A stretch of 64,000 nt of DNA from CAWIMX01 sp963792785 (GTDB lineage Bacteria; Acidobacteriota; Vicinamibacteria; Vicinamibacterales; CAVVIG01): the NCBI GenBank assembly GCA_963792785.1, contig CAWBXO010000001.1, forward strand, positions 2,117,780 to 2,181,779, read 5' to 3'. Position 1 is the first letter of the stretch; each line of letters begins with the position of its first letter. The translations under genes and the position numbers were made by a program. Of this stretch, positions 43,066-53,048 are shown piece by piece. Under the pieces are notes generated by a model, which made no database searches, had not been told where the DNA came from, and saw only the letters and a program-made list of their open reading frames with translations.

Positions 43066-44244
43066 CCGGCCCTCCCCGACACGCCCGCGTCCACACCGAG
43101 TGCGGCGCCGAGCTCTGTCAGCACGCGCTCGAGATTCCGCCTGGCCGATGCCGACCGAGCTCGGCAGACTCAGGGAGCGGCGGTGGAGATTGTGCCGACA
43201 CGTCGCAGCGGTAGGCCTGGCACGCCGCGTAGGGCGTCTGCAACGAGACCGGGCGCCACAGCGGACGGGCCTCGATCCCCGCCTCGGCGAGTGCGGCCAT
43301 GGCGACCCTGCTGCTCACCGGATGGCCGGCGTTGACGAGGATCGTGTAGAGCCACCAGTTCGACCCGGCCACGGCGCCTGGCGCGGGCGCGTGACGGGCA
43401 TCGTGGCCAGCGCCGCCGAGTAGACGGCGGCGCCGCGTTGCTTCGACGCGAGGCGCACGTCGAGCTGCTCGAGTTGCGCCACGCCGACGGCCGCCTGAAG
43501 ATTGGTCATCCGATAGTTGAAGCCGACAGCCCCGTGCGCGAACTCGATCGGGTCATCCTTCGCCTGCGTCGTCAGGTAACGGGCCCGATCGGCCCAGTCC
43601 GCGCGATCGGTGAGCACCGCTCCCCCGCCGCCGGCCGTCACGATCTTGTTGCCGTTGAAACTGAGCGCGGCGACGTCGGGGAGGCTCGCCACGGGCCGGC
43701 CGCGGTGCGTGGTGCCGAGGGCTTCCGCGGCGTCGGCCACGATGGTCAGCCCATGACGGCGCGCGAGGACGCCGATCGCGTCCATGTCGCAGGGATGGCC
43801 GAGGATGTGGACCGGCATGATCGCCCGCACGCGCCGGCCGGTGGTGCGGTTGACCAGCGCGCCGTCCTTCGCGGTGCACTCGCGGGCGAGAAAGTCCTCG
43901 AGCTTCTGGGGATCCATCTGCCAGTACTCGGGCTCGGCGTCGATGAGCACGGGCCAGGCGCCGCAGTAGCGGATCGCGTTCGCGGAGGCGATGAAGGTGA
44001 GGTCGGAGACCAGCACTTCCTCGTCGGGCTGCACGCCGGCAACGAGCAGCGCGACGTGCAGCGCGGCGCTGCCGTTCACGCACGCCACGGCGTGCGACAC
44101 GCCGCAGACGCGCGCGAGGTCGCGTTCGAGGCGATCGACGAACGGGCCGACGGACGACACCCACGATGTGCGCACGCACTCCTCGAGGTATCGGGCTTCG
44201 TTTCCCAGCATGACGGGGACGGACAACGGGATAGGGGGCGCCAT
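43062..44244 (-). CDS. DegT/DnrJ-type sugar aminotransferase, second copy (frameshifted)
   Basis: About 390 residues. PLSVPVMLGNEARYLEECVR opens it, followed by ACVNGSAALHVALLVAG, VPVHILGHPCDMDAIGVL-like IMPVHILGHPCDMDAI, IVADAAEALGTTHRGRPVAS (PLP Asp) and AALSFNGNKIVTAGGGGAVL (Schiff-base Lys). After breaks near 43,380 and 43,110 the C-terminus continues NWWLYTILVNAGHPVSSRVA and RVLTELGAALGVDAGVSGRA. This LegC-type look (HILGHPCDMD) suggests the amino sugar for a legionaminic or similar acid. The first copy at 35517 has different motifs and so a different substrate. Confidence 0.82.
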
Positions 44245-44260
44245 CAGCAACCTCGCTCCA

Positions 44261-45283
44261 TCACGAGAGATCCGACCACCGGATCAGATGGTCGGCCGGC
44301 AGCGCGCGCCGGGCGCGCCGCCCACGACGCGCGGCCGTTCGGCCGGCGCGAGTCCGGAGCCCGGACGTTTCACCGCCAGCATCGCGTCCGACAACCGGGC
44401 GCCGCGCGGCACAGGCACGGCGGTGACGAGGCTTCGCCGCGCCACGCGGGCGACGGCGCGTTCCGCCGGAACGGGCCGCTTGACGCCGTGCCGAGCGCCG
44501 CTCGACTTGCGGAGCGTGCACCATGCGGCGAACTCGTCCGGCTCGAGCGAGGCCGCGTGGTCGGGCCCGGCAGCGGCGGTCGAGCGTCAGGTGCTTCTCG
44601 AGACCCGGCGCCCAGCGCGGCCGCCGCGAGCGCGACTTCGTGCCCACGGTGTGATCCGAGTAGCCGACCGGGACGCCGAGCGGCGCGGCGAGCGTCGCCA
44701 TCGCGCGCACGTTCGCCTCGCCGAGGCGCGCCGGATAGCAGGTCACGCAGTGAGAGGACGACGGCTCGTCGCCGGCCTGCGGTACGGAGCGTCCTGACGC
44801 CGGCTCGATCTCGTCAGTGTCGCGGTGCCGGTCGAGACGATCACCGGGCGGCCCGAAGGCCGACTCGACGAGCAGGGCAGGTTCGTGAGATCGCCGAGCC
44901 GACCTTGAAGGCTGCATGCGCAGCCGTCGAGCGTCTCGCGCTGGCTCGCGTCGAACGGCGTCGAGAGAAGACGACGCCCCGTCCTCGGCGTCGCGCTTCA
45001 GCCGAGCGAAGGGCTCGGCGGCAGCTCGAGCCGGCTCAGCATCGCGACCTGGACTCGTGGCGTCGGTGCCCTCCCGCTGGTACGCGGCCTTCGGCGCGCC
45101 GGCCGAGGCGAGACGGCCGGTGCGGAACGTCTGGAACTTGACCGCGTCGGCGCCGGCGTCGGCCGCGGCCTCCACCAGAGCGGGCGAGCGCGAGCTCGCC
45201 GTTGTGGTTGACGCCAGCTTCGGCGATCACGAGGGAGCGATGACGAGTTATTTCTCTGCCACTTACCAATGGTTCAGGCCGTA
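44261..45283 (-). CDS. NeuB-type nonulosonate synthase, second copy (frameshifted, start uncertain)
   Basis: Pieces in several frames spell SLVIAEAGVNHNGELALA, AAADAGADAVKFQTFRTGRL, SSSHCVTCYPARLGEANVRA, LGVPVGYSDHTVGT, GLEKHLTLDR and, at the end, LPADHLIRWSDLS. That is the ordered motif set of N-acetylneuraminate/legionaminate synthases. Indels occur about every 100 bases from 44,290 to 45,180. The first few codons (REITRH) lie in AT-richer sequence next to the junction at about 45,290-45,310, so the true start may be missing. Confidence 0.72.
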
Positions 45284-45310
45284 CACGAACGAGCCGCGCC
45301 GAGTGACCCG

Positions 45311-45552
45311 TAGACCCTCGCCTACGGCTCGGCCATGGCGAGCATCGGGCTGACGATCCCCGCGATCGCGATCGCGATGATCTGGCTCGACGGCCGCTGG
45401 TACTGGGGCTGGAACCGACCCATATCGCGCTGTTCGCGGTCACCGTGGTGGCGGGGGTGCTGACCGTGGTGCCGGGTCGGGCGACACGGCTGCAGGCCGC
45501 TGTCCACCTGGTCCTCGCGGCCGCATTCCTGTTCCTCGCCGTCAACCCCTGA
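45311..45552 (+). CDS. chaA: Ca2+/H+ antiporter ChaA-like, C-terminal fragment (frameshifted)
   Basis: The frame TLAYGSAMASIGLTIPAIAI, then after a one-base break IWLDGPLVLGLEPTHIALFA, GVLTVVPGRATRLQAAVHLV and AAFLFLAVNP-stop, is the last two membrane helices of a calcium/proton antiporter. An in-frame TAG lies directly upstream of TLAYG, so the gene is cut at the fragment edge. Codon use and GC fit the neighbouring chemotaxis gene, not the glycan locus. Confidence 0.65.
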
Positions 45553-45577
45553 CAGCCGGACGGGGGCTCAGCCGGGG

Positions 45578-46629
45578 TCAGAAGAAGGTGACGGCCCCCG
45601 AGACCTCGTCGACGAAGTCCCGGATCGTCGCCACCAGGCCCGGGCTCGGGTCGACGAACTCCAGGCCGATCTTGCTGTCGGCGACGCGCCGCGAGATCAC
45701 CGTCGCGGTGAGCTGCTGGGCCAGGTCGTGCAACGTGAACTCGATCGTGCCGGTCACCCCGGACCGGTAGTCGACCTCCGCGGGCACCTGCACACGGACG
45801 CCGCCCTCGCCGACGTCCAGCAGCTCGGCCAGAGCGGTCTGACCGCTGAGGGTCAGCTTGCCCTTGCCGATCGCGGTGACCCGGCGGTGCGCACGGCGCT
45901 CCAGACGCGTGGTCAGGCTCGACATGGCGTCGATGCGCTGGATCGTGTCGTTGACCCGCAGCTCCAGGTTTCCCACGACCTCGAACTGCTGGCGGGCCAC
46001 GTCGCGCAGCACCTCGGTGGCGTCATCGACGCCGGTGATGCCCTCGCTCATGGCCGAGATCGCCTCGGCCATGGCGGCCGTGTGGAGCTCCAGCGTCGAG
46101 ATGGTCGAGGTGATCTCACTGGTGGACCGGGCGGTGGTCATCGCGAGGTCCTTGACCTCGTTGGCCACGACGCTGAAGCCTCGGCCGGTCTCCCCCGCGC
46201 GGGCCGCCTCGATGGTGGCGTTGAGGGCGAGCAGCTTGGTCTGGTCAGCGACGCCGGCGATGAGCTGGGCCATGCCGCTGACCTCGCGCAGGCTCGCCAG
46301 CAGCTCGGTGACGACGCGGTCTGCGGTCTTCGCCTGCTCGACGACGCCCCGCGTCACCGTGTCCGCGACCGTGACCCGCTCGTCGATCGTCGAGGCGGCG
46401 TGCCGCACGACCTCGACCTGGCCGCTGAGCTCCGCGAGGTCTCCTGCGATGGACGACGCGGTCTCGTCGATGATGGTCTGGGCGCGGGTGCGCACCTGCT
46501 GCTCGGCCGCCCGCTGCTCCTCGAAGCTCTGCTGAAGGTTGCGCTCACGCTCGAGCTGCGCCTCGTCGATCTCCGCCTCCTTGGCGGCAAGGCTGTCCAG
46601 CATCGTGTTGAAGGCCTGTGTACCGACAT
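45578..46629 (-). CDS. Methyl-accepting chemotaxis signalling domain with PilZ-like C-terminus (N-terminus missing)
   Basis: About 341 residues remain. The first residues AFNTMLDSLAAKEAEIDEAQ look like the end of a HAMP domain and its coiled coil. The receptor core shows the hairpin tip LIAGVADQTKLLALNATIEA and ARAGETGRGFSVVANEVKDL. After about residue 250, RRAHRRVTAIGKGKLTLSGQ and VGEGGVRVQVPAEVDYRSG form a PilZ-like module (RxxxR plus D/NxSxxG-like), which may sense cyclic-di-GMP. The membrane and sensor part is cut by the junction near 46,629. Amino-acid use suggests an actinobacterium. Confidence 0.8.
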
Positions 46630-46636
46630 CTATTCA

Positions 46637-47604
46637 ATGAAGCTACGTGCTCACGCTGTTATCTCTGAGGAGAAACGGGCACTTATTGCACGGCTGACAG
46701 GATCAGAACAAAGAGAAGGATTTATCTACGCCAACCAACTGTCGTGGCTTTGGACGAATCCGGCATTTCCGGATCGATAGACATCCAGATTGGTCTAGCG
46801 ACCCTCTGCCGAATGTACCAGCATCAAGAGCACTTAACTCTGAGCCAGGTGACAAACTACGTGTTCAGGTATTTCAAATAGCCGCCTGCAATTGGCGCTG
46901 CTGGTACTGTTACGTTGACTATAACCGCCTGTCTGCAGATAGAAGATTTGCTGAGTATCTCACAGCAGGTGAACTAATTGATATGTATTTGGAGGAAAAA
47001 TCTCCAGCAGAGGTTATTGACCTATCGGGAGGTCAGCCTGACCTAGTTCCTGAGTGGACGAGCTGTGGATAATGGAAGCCCTTCATGAGCGTAGTCTAGC
47101 TGGGAAAATTTTCTTATGGTCAGACGATAATCTCAGCACTCGATTCTTTTGGGGATATTCTTGAGCCGAAAGCAACGTCAATACATCGCTCGCTTTCCTA
47201 AATACTGCCGGGTTGGCTGCTTTAAGGGCTACGATACAGCATCTTTCTCCTTCAATACCCTCGCTGCGCCGGAAATTGTCGAACGCCAATTCGAGATTTA
47301 TCGGGATTTGTTAAATGAAGGTTTTGATATGTATGCCTACGTAACATTTACGGCTTTGCCCCATAACAACGTAGTCGATGCGATGAAGAGGTTTGTCGAC
47401 AAGTTGCAGGGAATTCACAATAATCTGCCTCTACGCATGGTGCCCCTCAAAATTGAAAAGTTTACGCCCACAGCTAGCCGTATAAAAGCAGAACATGATA
47501 CAGCAATTGCCTTTCAGCACGAGGTTCATCATGCGTGGGTCGAACAGCTTCAGGAGCGGTTTTCGGAACAGGAGCGTAGCGCTCTTATATGTGACGTTCA
47601 ATGA
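46637..47604 (+). CDS. Radical SAM protein (frameshifted)
   Basis: Read across three frame breaks (near 46,775, 47,065 and 47,150) this is a protein of about 320 residues. It begins MKLRAHAVISEEKRALIARL and SWLWTNPAFP, then LRVQVFQIAACNWRCWYCYV with the C-x3-C-x2-C cluster motif. EVIDLSGGQPDLVPEW is the SAM-contacting GGxP segment. The rest includes GKIFLWSDDNLSTRFFWGY, YCRVGCFKGYDTASFSFNTL, YAYVTFTALPHNNVVDAMKR and LRMVPLKIEKFTPTASRIKA. Substrate is unknown. It is the first gene of a cluster with an ASCH-like protein and a P-loop kinase. Its ATG lies close to the junction with the actinobacterial fragment. Confidence 0.7.
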
Positions 47605-47801
47605 CTATATAAAATATTCGAGTCGCAATCATGTGATCGTCAGTTGCAAAAGTCCTTCTTGTACAATGGAGATAACATACTCAAGAAGAATTATCTAGAG
47701 CTGGCGCAAATGAACAATGACTGCACAATCAGATAAGCCAAATGCGGTGCTACATCAACTCTGTACGAAACTGAATTCTAGTAACGGATCGATAGAATCT
47801 T

Positions 47802-48251
47802 GTGAGCCTAGCAGAAGCTTGTCAACAAATGAAAATCCAAGGACATTTGGCTATTCCTCAATGGAAAGTACATTGACAAAATTTTAGTTGGCAAAAAGAC
47901 TATTGAATCACGTTTTTCAAAGATGCGGGGTCGGGCCATTTGGAAAGGTAGAAGTTGAAGATGTGCTTTTTCTGAAGCAATGATCTGGCCCACTCAAAGG
48001 GTTAGCTAGAGTAGGACACACGCAATACTTCGGTCCACTTGCCCCTGATGAGACTCAGGGATTAATGAAACAATTTCAGGAAGGCCTTCAATTGGAGACT
48101 CCCTTCATTGAGGCAAAACAAAGCAGTCGATATGCCTCACTACTGCACATTGTAGAAGTCTGTCCTGTAAAGGAGCGCCCCATTGTTAAAACGAGATCGG
48201 CGTGCGTGGGTCACTCTAAATTTCGTTGAACACAGGTTTTATACGATTTGA
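47802..48251 (+). CDS. ASCH-domain-like protein (frameshifted)
   Basis: Pieces read QGHLAIPQW, then KYIDKILVGKKTIESRFSKM, EDVLFLKQ, SGPLKGLARVGHTQYFGPLA and VCPVKERPIVKTR. The GKKTIESRFS block followed by LFLK and a hydrophobic V..V strand is the pattern of ASCH (PUA-like) domains, which bind RNA or modified nucleotides. At least three breaks occur between 47,855 and 47,985. An upstream ATG frame at 47717 may be part of the same gene. Confidence 0.45.
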
Positions 48252-48279
48252 AGAGCATAAAACGTCTGGAAATGTGTCT

Positions 48280-48828
48280 ATGACGAAGCGGGCAGTAGTA
48301 ATCTGTGGTCAAATTTGTTCGGGAAAGTCATCTATTGTACGGCATCTCCGTCAAGTGTATGGATGGATACTGTTTCCTTTGGTAACTATGTGCGGCATAT
48401 TGCCCATACTACAGGTCTACAGTCGAGTCGAGATACTTTTCAAAGACTCGGGGATCAATATCCGGCACCAAAGGACCTAATCAGTTCCTGGCAGAAGTGA
48501 TTGAGTTCAGTCAGCCGTCATCTCATATTCATCTCTATGACAGTGTTCGCCATAGAGCTATGATTGAGGCATTACAGCAGGTCTACAATGACGTCTGCGT
48601 GATCAGTGTTGAGCGCGTGATGAAGATAGATATGAACGCTTCAAATCAAGATCAGCAGAAGGTGATGCACAATTAAGTTTCAATGAATTCCTTCAACTAA
48701 CGGAACATCCTGTCGAGCGCGGGATTTCTGAATTGCAGTTGATCGCAGCCTGTTGTGTTGAGAGTAAAGTATTTGAAGACACCGTTCTTTCAGTTGAGAG
48801 ATGCCTACGCAACCGAAATTACATGTAA
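48280..48828 (+). CDS. P-loop kinase-like protein (frameshifted)
   Basis: It starts MTKRAVVICGQICSGKSSIV, with a Walker A/P-loop (GQICSGKS). After a break near 48,345 it continues DTVSFGNYVRHIAHTTGLQS, SRDTFQRLGDQYPAP, then FLAEVIEFSQPSSHIHLYDS and VYNDVCVISVE, and finally QLSFNEFLQLTEHPVERGIS and VERCLRNRNYM. That order (P-loop, D/E-x-R-x-ydG-like segment, substrate lid) resembles small nucleotide kinases. It may phosphorylate a nucleotide-like product of the neighbouring radical SAM enzyme; this is inference. Confidence 0.55.
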
Positions 48829-49378
48829 TGGAAACTCTAAGGCTAATGAGCGTTCCATGAGCAATAAAAAGCGGAGGCGCTAATAGAACAAATCTCAGAA
48901 TAGCATATGCATCTCTCAACCTTTGCAGCCATCCGTATAGTCGGTTGCCACGATTGAACCAACATACTTGGCTTTGTTCATGTAGAGCAGCCCCAGTGCG
49001 ATGTAGGAGGCTATTTACAATAATTATCGTATCCATTACCAAATTCATTCGTCATCCTGAGTAAGAAACATATCAGTATTACATATGTAAGCGCATAATC
49101 TTCGTGTTCTGGTTCCGACGTCAAATCGACAGATAGAAGTTTTGGCCGACCCCTATCTGCTACAAGCCCAAAAGCGATAATCTATAATGGAACTCAAGGT
49201 TCAGTAAAACTTGTTGTGCACGGTGTGTTATATTCCAATATAAGATATTTTCCATCAAATTCTTGTCCTTCAGAAAGTCTTTACCGACGAATTCCTAGCC
49301 CAGTTTATGAGGAGCCAGTTCAACAGTGATCGTGGAAGCCTACACCCTGTAGATTGCGTGTGTGAAGGAGTGATATCC
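48829..49378. other. AT-rich stretch without recognisable gene
   Basis: Short frames occur on both strands, but none shows family-like motifs. The region probably holds the promoter of the XRE regulator that follows. Confidence 0.4.
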
Positions 49379-50527
49379 GTGAAAAGGGAATCGTCGAAGC
49401 AGACAAGAGTTAGCGGCCAAGTTGCTTTTGAGGCTGATCTTCAGGAGTTTGGGCAGGAAGTTTTGAGCCTTCGGCGAAAGGCTCTTGGTTTGACTCAACA
49501 GCAAATGGCATCAAAGATTGGCATTAGCCAGTCTCGACTCTCTAGAATCGAGGCTGGTTCGTACGATGAAATGGCAGGTTCACAATTCCGTTTATTTGTT
49601 GAGGCATACAGACTCACCAATAACGAAAAGTCAAGATGGCAATCCTATCTATTCGGTACAGATCTCGAAGTGCCAGCGCTAGACGGCCAAGTGTCTGGAG
49701 AAGACCTTATTGACCTCTATACTCAGCAGTTAGCTGCAATTAATGCAACGAGATTGGAGGGTAACATTTCATTAAGCGAGGATTTGGCTGCCTCAACTTC
49801 CACACATCTGCTTAACATATTGGCGCGCCCAATACGTTCTCCTACCTGGAACAACTTCAGAGAATTTACGTACACATACGTCTTGAAGTTGCCAAGGCAT
49901 ACACCTTATACTGTTTGCCCGATCAAATCGTAGGTGTTACCGCACCCGTCTTGAAAGGGATACGCGAAATGGCAAGACAGGACAAGGAACTGGGCGGGCT
50001 TGTTGATTTTCGGGAGGCAGATGCTGACTATATTGCTGGTAATCACACCAAAGCTCTAAGACTGGCAAGACCAGCATTAGAGAATGTCCTAAACACTAAT
50101 GATCGACTATGCATTCGACCGAACCAGGGTGTTATGTTTTGCCCGTGAGGGAGCGGTTAAGGAAGTCGAAAAAGTCCAAGCAGCGGTAAACAATCTGATG
50201 GAACAGGACGACAATGTAGACAGTGATCGTTACTGTAATTTTCTAGAAGGCTTTGCGCTGGCTCAGGTGAAGCTGGGCAGGTTTGATAAAGCACTGGAAA
50301 CCTGGCAGCAAAGTTGGAAGCTTTTGATGGACTTAAAGATGGCAAAAAGGCGAAAGCCATTCCGAGAAGTGGCGCTGCTTAGAACCCAGTTGAAGTTGAT
50401 TCAATGTTTGGAGCCAGACAACCGAAAATGGCTTGAAGAGGTTGGACAGAACGGCCTTTTCTTAGCGAAGGAGTACGGGTATGCTCGGTACGAGCATCAA
50501 ATTCTTGATATGTTGAACCGTAACTAA
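49379..50527 (+). CDS. XRE-family regulator with TPR-like C-terminus (frameshifted)
   Basis: Joined across two breaks (near 49,910 and 50,110) this is about 380 residues. The HTH is EVLSLRRKALGLTQQQMASK followed by IGISQSRLSRIEAG. The later parts (KELGGLVDFREADADYIAGN, HTKALRLARPALENVL, YCNFLEGFALAQVKLGRFDK, ALETWQQSWKLLMDLKMAK) are helical repeats as in Rgg/PlcR-type peptide-sensing regulators. The GTG start has AAGGAG eight bases upstream. It may control the radical SAM/ASCH/kinase genes. Confidence 0.75.
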
Positions 50528-50596
50528 CCCTAGCCAATTTTTAGTTTTCCACATGGAAAATCCATAATATACTGATTCACCCCTTATTAAGTCGGT

Positions 50597-50779
50597 TCAG
50601 TTTCTCCATAGTTCGGATGGTTTTCTGTAATTTCTGCTTTGCCTCTGCCCGTTTTTTCTTGAACACCTCAACTCTTCCTCATCGAAGATATGCTCGACCA
50701 TCCAATTGACTTGTTCATTGCTCAGCTCTGGCCATTGTGCTAACACTGATTCTCTATAAAGTGCCTGGAGCTCTTCCAC
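50597..50779 (-). CDS. Small acidic hypothetical protein
   Basis: A 60-residue frame: EELQALYRESVLAQWPELSN, EQVNWMVEHIFDEEELR and a basic tail. Upstream codons in the same frame (SDNEAGDEEIN) also look coding, so the start at GTG 50779 may be too late. No family recognised. Confidence 0.35.
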   Translation of the reverse strand: MEELQALYRESVLAQWPELSNEQVNWMVEHIFDEEELRCSRKNGQRQSRNYRKPSELWRN

Positions 50780-51720
50780 GTTAATTTCCTCGTCCCCCGC
50801 CTCGTTGTCGCTTTTTGTGAAAAAGGGGAACGTACCCAGGGTTTCTTCATAGTAGTTTTATTCTCTATCGTAATGGTTGCGCGGTTAGTACACCTACGCC
50901 CATGCGCGAATCGAGCAATAATTGCTTGCCCTGCGAACAGAACCCTAAGCCCTTACCTAACCTGCTTGCGATAATGAAAATAATGCCAAAGGTTCCGCTA
51001 TTTCTTCCTAAGCTGAGACAAAGCAAATGCAGAACTAACCGCTAAGCGCACGCCCGGAGGGCAAGCGTATCTTAAATGTTACCTCTATTGTACTTGTCGG
51101 CAAGAGTGGTAGCAATTTGTATGACGACAGGGTCGGGGTAAGTGAAAATAACATTACATAGTTCGTAATGCATTAGATTGGGAACAACACCGGCCAATGC
51201 CAAATCAAATAATTCCAGACGATGGCTGGCTGACCTTCAGAAGATATGATGGTGCCTGTTAGGTTACGCGCAGTGCATTAAAAAAGGGCTTAAGCCACCC
51301 GATTAGAAGCTTCGGAGCAAAATGTAACATAAATTTAGGCCATGGACAAGCCTAAATGAGGTTTCACAAGGAACCGTTAACAGAACAATATCGATTCGCT
51401 ATACGCCAAGAAGATCGGCGACCTCATGGGAACGTTCCCTCTGCCTTACAACTTAAGACGTTGTTGTCCTCGATCCGGTACGATTTTCATTTTATACTGT
51501 CCCTGCTACGGCTTTAGATTCCATCTCATAATGAAATTAAATGGTAAAGGCTTGCTTAAAGTACTTTAGCAGATATCTGTACTTATGCATCTAGGATATT
51601 TCGCGCTTCGCCAACAATATGCCAAACAAATTATGCGTTAGAGGCATAAAAAATGGTTGTACACTTGAGCGGAGAAAATGGAGCGTATGGGCTTGGCTAC
51701 AAGTTTAGAGGGATGAAACA
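50780..51720. other. No convincing gene
   Basis: About 940 bases of AT-rich sequence with only short unconvincing frames and many stops on both strands. I see no RNA gene, repeat array or conserved domain. Confidence 0.4.
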
Positions 51721-51884
51721 ATGGCAAGAAATACCGGGCACAGCTTTGCATTGGTGCCATCAAGGGCCGATCGCAGAGCTACAATCCACACAATGCGCGT
51801 TGGGTGAAGCGAGATGCCAACACAGGTAAGATTTTGGATGTCAAGTCCAATCCGAAACCCTTCAAAGGCGTCCGCAAGTCTTAG
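51721..51884 (+). CDS. Small basic protein of a widespread unnamed family (one frameshift)
   Basis: About 54 residues: MARNTGHSF, then after a one-base break GAIKGRSQSYNPHNARWVKR, DANTGKILDVKSNPKPFKGV and RKS-stop. The pattern GaxkgRsQxyNPxtxxwvkRD..TGkfldvK...PFKGVRk occurs, to my knowledge, in many unnamed small bacterial proteins. The length is not a multiple of three, which confirms an indel near 51,750. Function unknown. Confidence 0.55.
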
Positions 51885-51901
51885 TAGAAAGGTAAATTTC
51901 A

Positions 51902-52217
51902 CATGCTTGCAGAGAAGAGTACCCTTGTTGCTCTAAAGGTTGTCAATGGTGGAGAACTTTGACAACACCGTTATCTCACTTGATGGGGACAGTGGTGAGG
52001 CGAACATAGGCGGTCAATGGGTAAATGGCCGCCTAAGGTGAACACGGCAGACAATGTTGTCTTCTTTGATGTTAATCCTGTGAACGGGTACATCAAGATG
52101 AAGGATACAGACGGCAAAACTCGTGTCGTTTTCGATTGTCGATCGGGCGATACCTACCTAACTGGTCAGGTGCATGACAGGGAGACCCCCGAATCACTTG
52201 ACCAAAGATTTCCCTAG
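51902..52217 (+). CDS. Glycine-rich strand-repeat protein fragment (frameshifted)
   Basis: Pieces read NTVISLDGDSGEANIGGQWV, then KVNTADNVVFFDVNPVNG and YIKMKDTDGKTRVVFDCRSG DTYLTGQ. The repeated motif I-x-LDG-x-SG-x-I-x-L-x-G is like the short beta-repeat segments (dg.dGkxrI.lDg.sGdI.L) found in several bacterial and phage-tail-like proteins. Breaks lie near 51,960 and 52,035. Function unknown. Confidence 0.45.
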
Positions 52218-52234
52218 CCAGCACGCCCTGCATC

Positions 52235-52290
52235 CGTTTGAGGTAAACAAGCTCGCTTGAAAGTTTAGGCGAGCTTGTTTACCTCAAACG
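52235..52290. repeat. Perfect 22-bp inverted repeat
   Basis: Bases 52235-52256 and 52269-52290 are exact reverse complements around a 12-base loop. It lies just after the strand-repeat protein. Stem strength suits a transcription terminator, although only TTGTTTACC, not a pure T-run, lies in the second arm. Confidence 0.9.
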
Positions 52291-52620
52291 TAGTCATTGC
52301 TGAAGGATTAACCGTTCGCATCCACCTGTGGCAACAATTTGAGGCTAAGGACTCCAGCGATACGTGGAAAAATGCTGGCCTGATTTTGCCGCAAACTGGT
52401 TTGACCACTCGCCGGGCTTCAACCTGTTGCTGGAGAACCAGTTTTAGGCGAGGTTTACCCAACCATAATAGGATATGCAAAAAAACCGATAAGTACTGCT
52501 GATTACGCGAGGGTTACTCCTTGAGGGCTAAAAAATAAACTCCCTGGGGGATAGACAAACGATTGAAAAGGGGAGTAGACTTAACTGCTCGGATTAGAGA
52601 TCCCTGTGTGCCATAATGGA
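52291..52620. other. Short frame fragments before the IS element
   Basis: A plus frame reads EGLTVRIHLWQQFEAKDSSD TWKNAG and, after a break, WFDHSPGFNLLLENQF-stop (52446). It looks like the degraded end of a small protein. The rest up to the IS end holds nothing recognised. Confidence 0.35.
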
Positions 52621-52681
52621 TGAAACAACTTCGTACAAAAGATTAACGTAGAAATGTAGGGCGGAGAAAAGGGAAACGAAG

Positions 52682-53048
52682 ATGTTTCAGGAACGCAAGC
52701 CAAACCCAGAAGTGCAAGTGAAGGCAGAACGACGACGCTTCAGTGCGGAATACAAACGACGGATCATCGTCGAAGCAGAGAAGTGTGGGTCAGGGCAGTT
52801 AGGCTCACTGCTGCGCCGCGAAGGGCTGACCTATACCCAGCTTAGTGAGTGGCGCAAAGCCTACGCCGAAGGCAGACTGACGGACAAGCGCCGCGGGCCA
52901 CAAGCCAACCCAAACCTGGCCAGAAGTGCGGCGGCTGGAGGCGGAGAATGCTCGGCTCAAGCGCAAGCTGGAGCAGGCAGAGGCCATCATTGACGCCCAA
53001 AAAAAGTTGGCGCAGTTGCTGGAGAGCCAGAAGGAGGAGCCATCGTGA
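52682..53048 (+). CDS. IS3-family transposase OrfA (frameshifted)
   Basis: An HTH protein: RRRFSAEYKRRIIVEAEKCG, LGSLLRREGLTYTQLSEWRK, then after a break near 52,918 WPEVRRLEAENARLKRKLEQ and AEAIIDAQKKLAQLLESQKE, the leucine-zipper part. It binds the inverted repeats and pairs with OrfB. A run of seven A residues (in CAAAAAAAG, near 53,000) could serve programmed frameshifting. Confidence 0.8.

Noticed and set aside
48680..49048. A 122-residue minus-strand frame
   Set aside because: It overlaps the end of the P-loop kinase, has no family-like motif, and its composition looks random.
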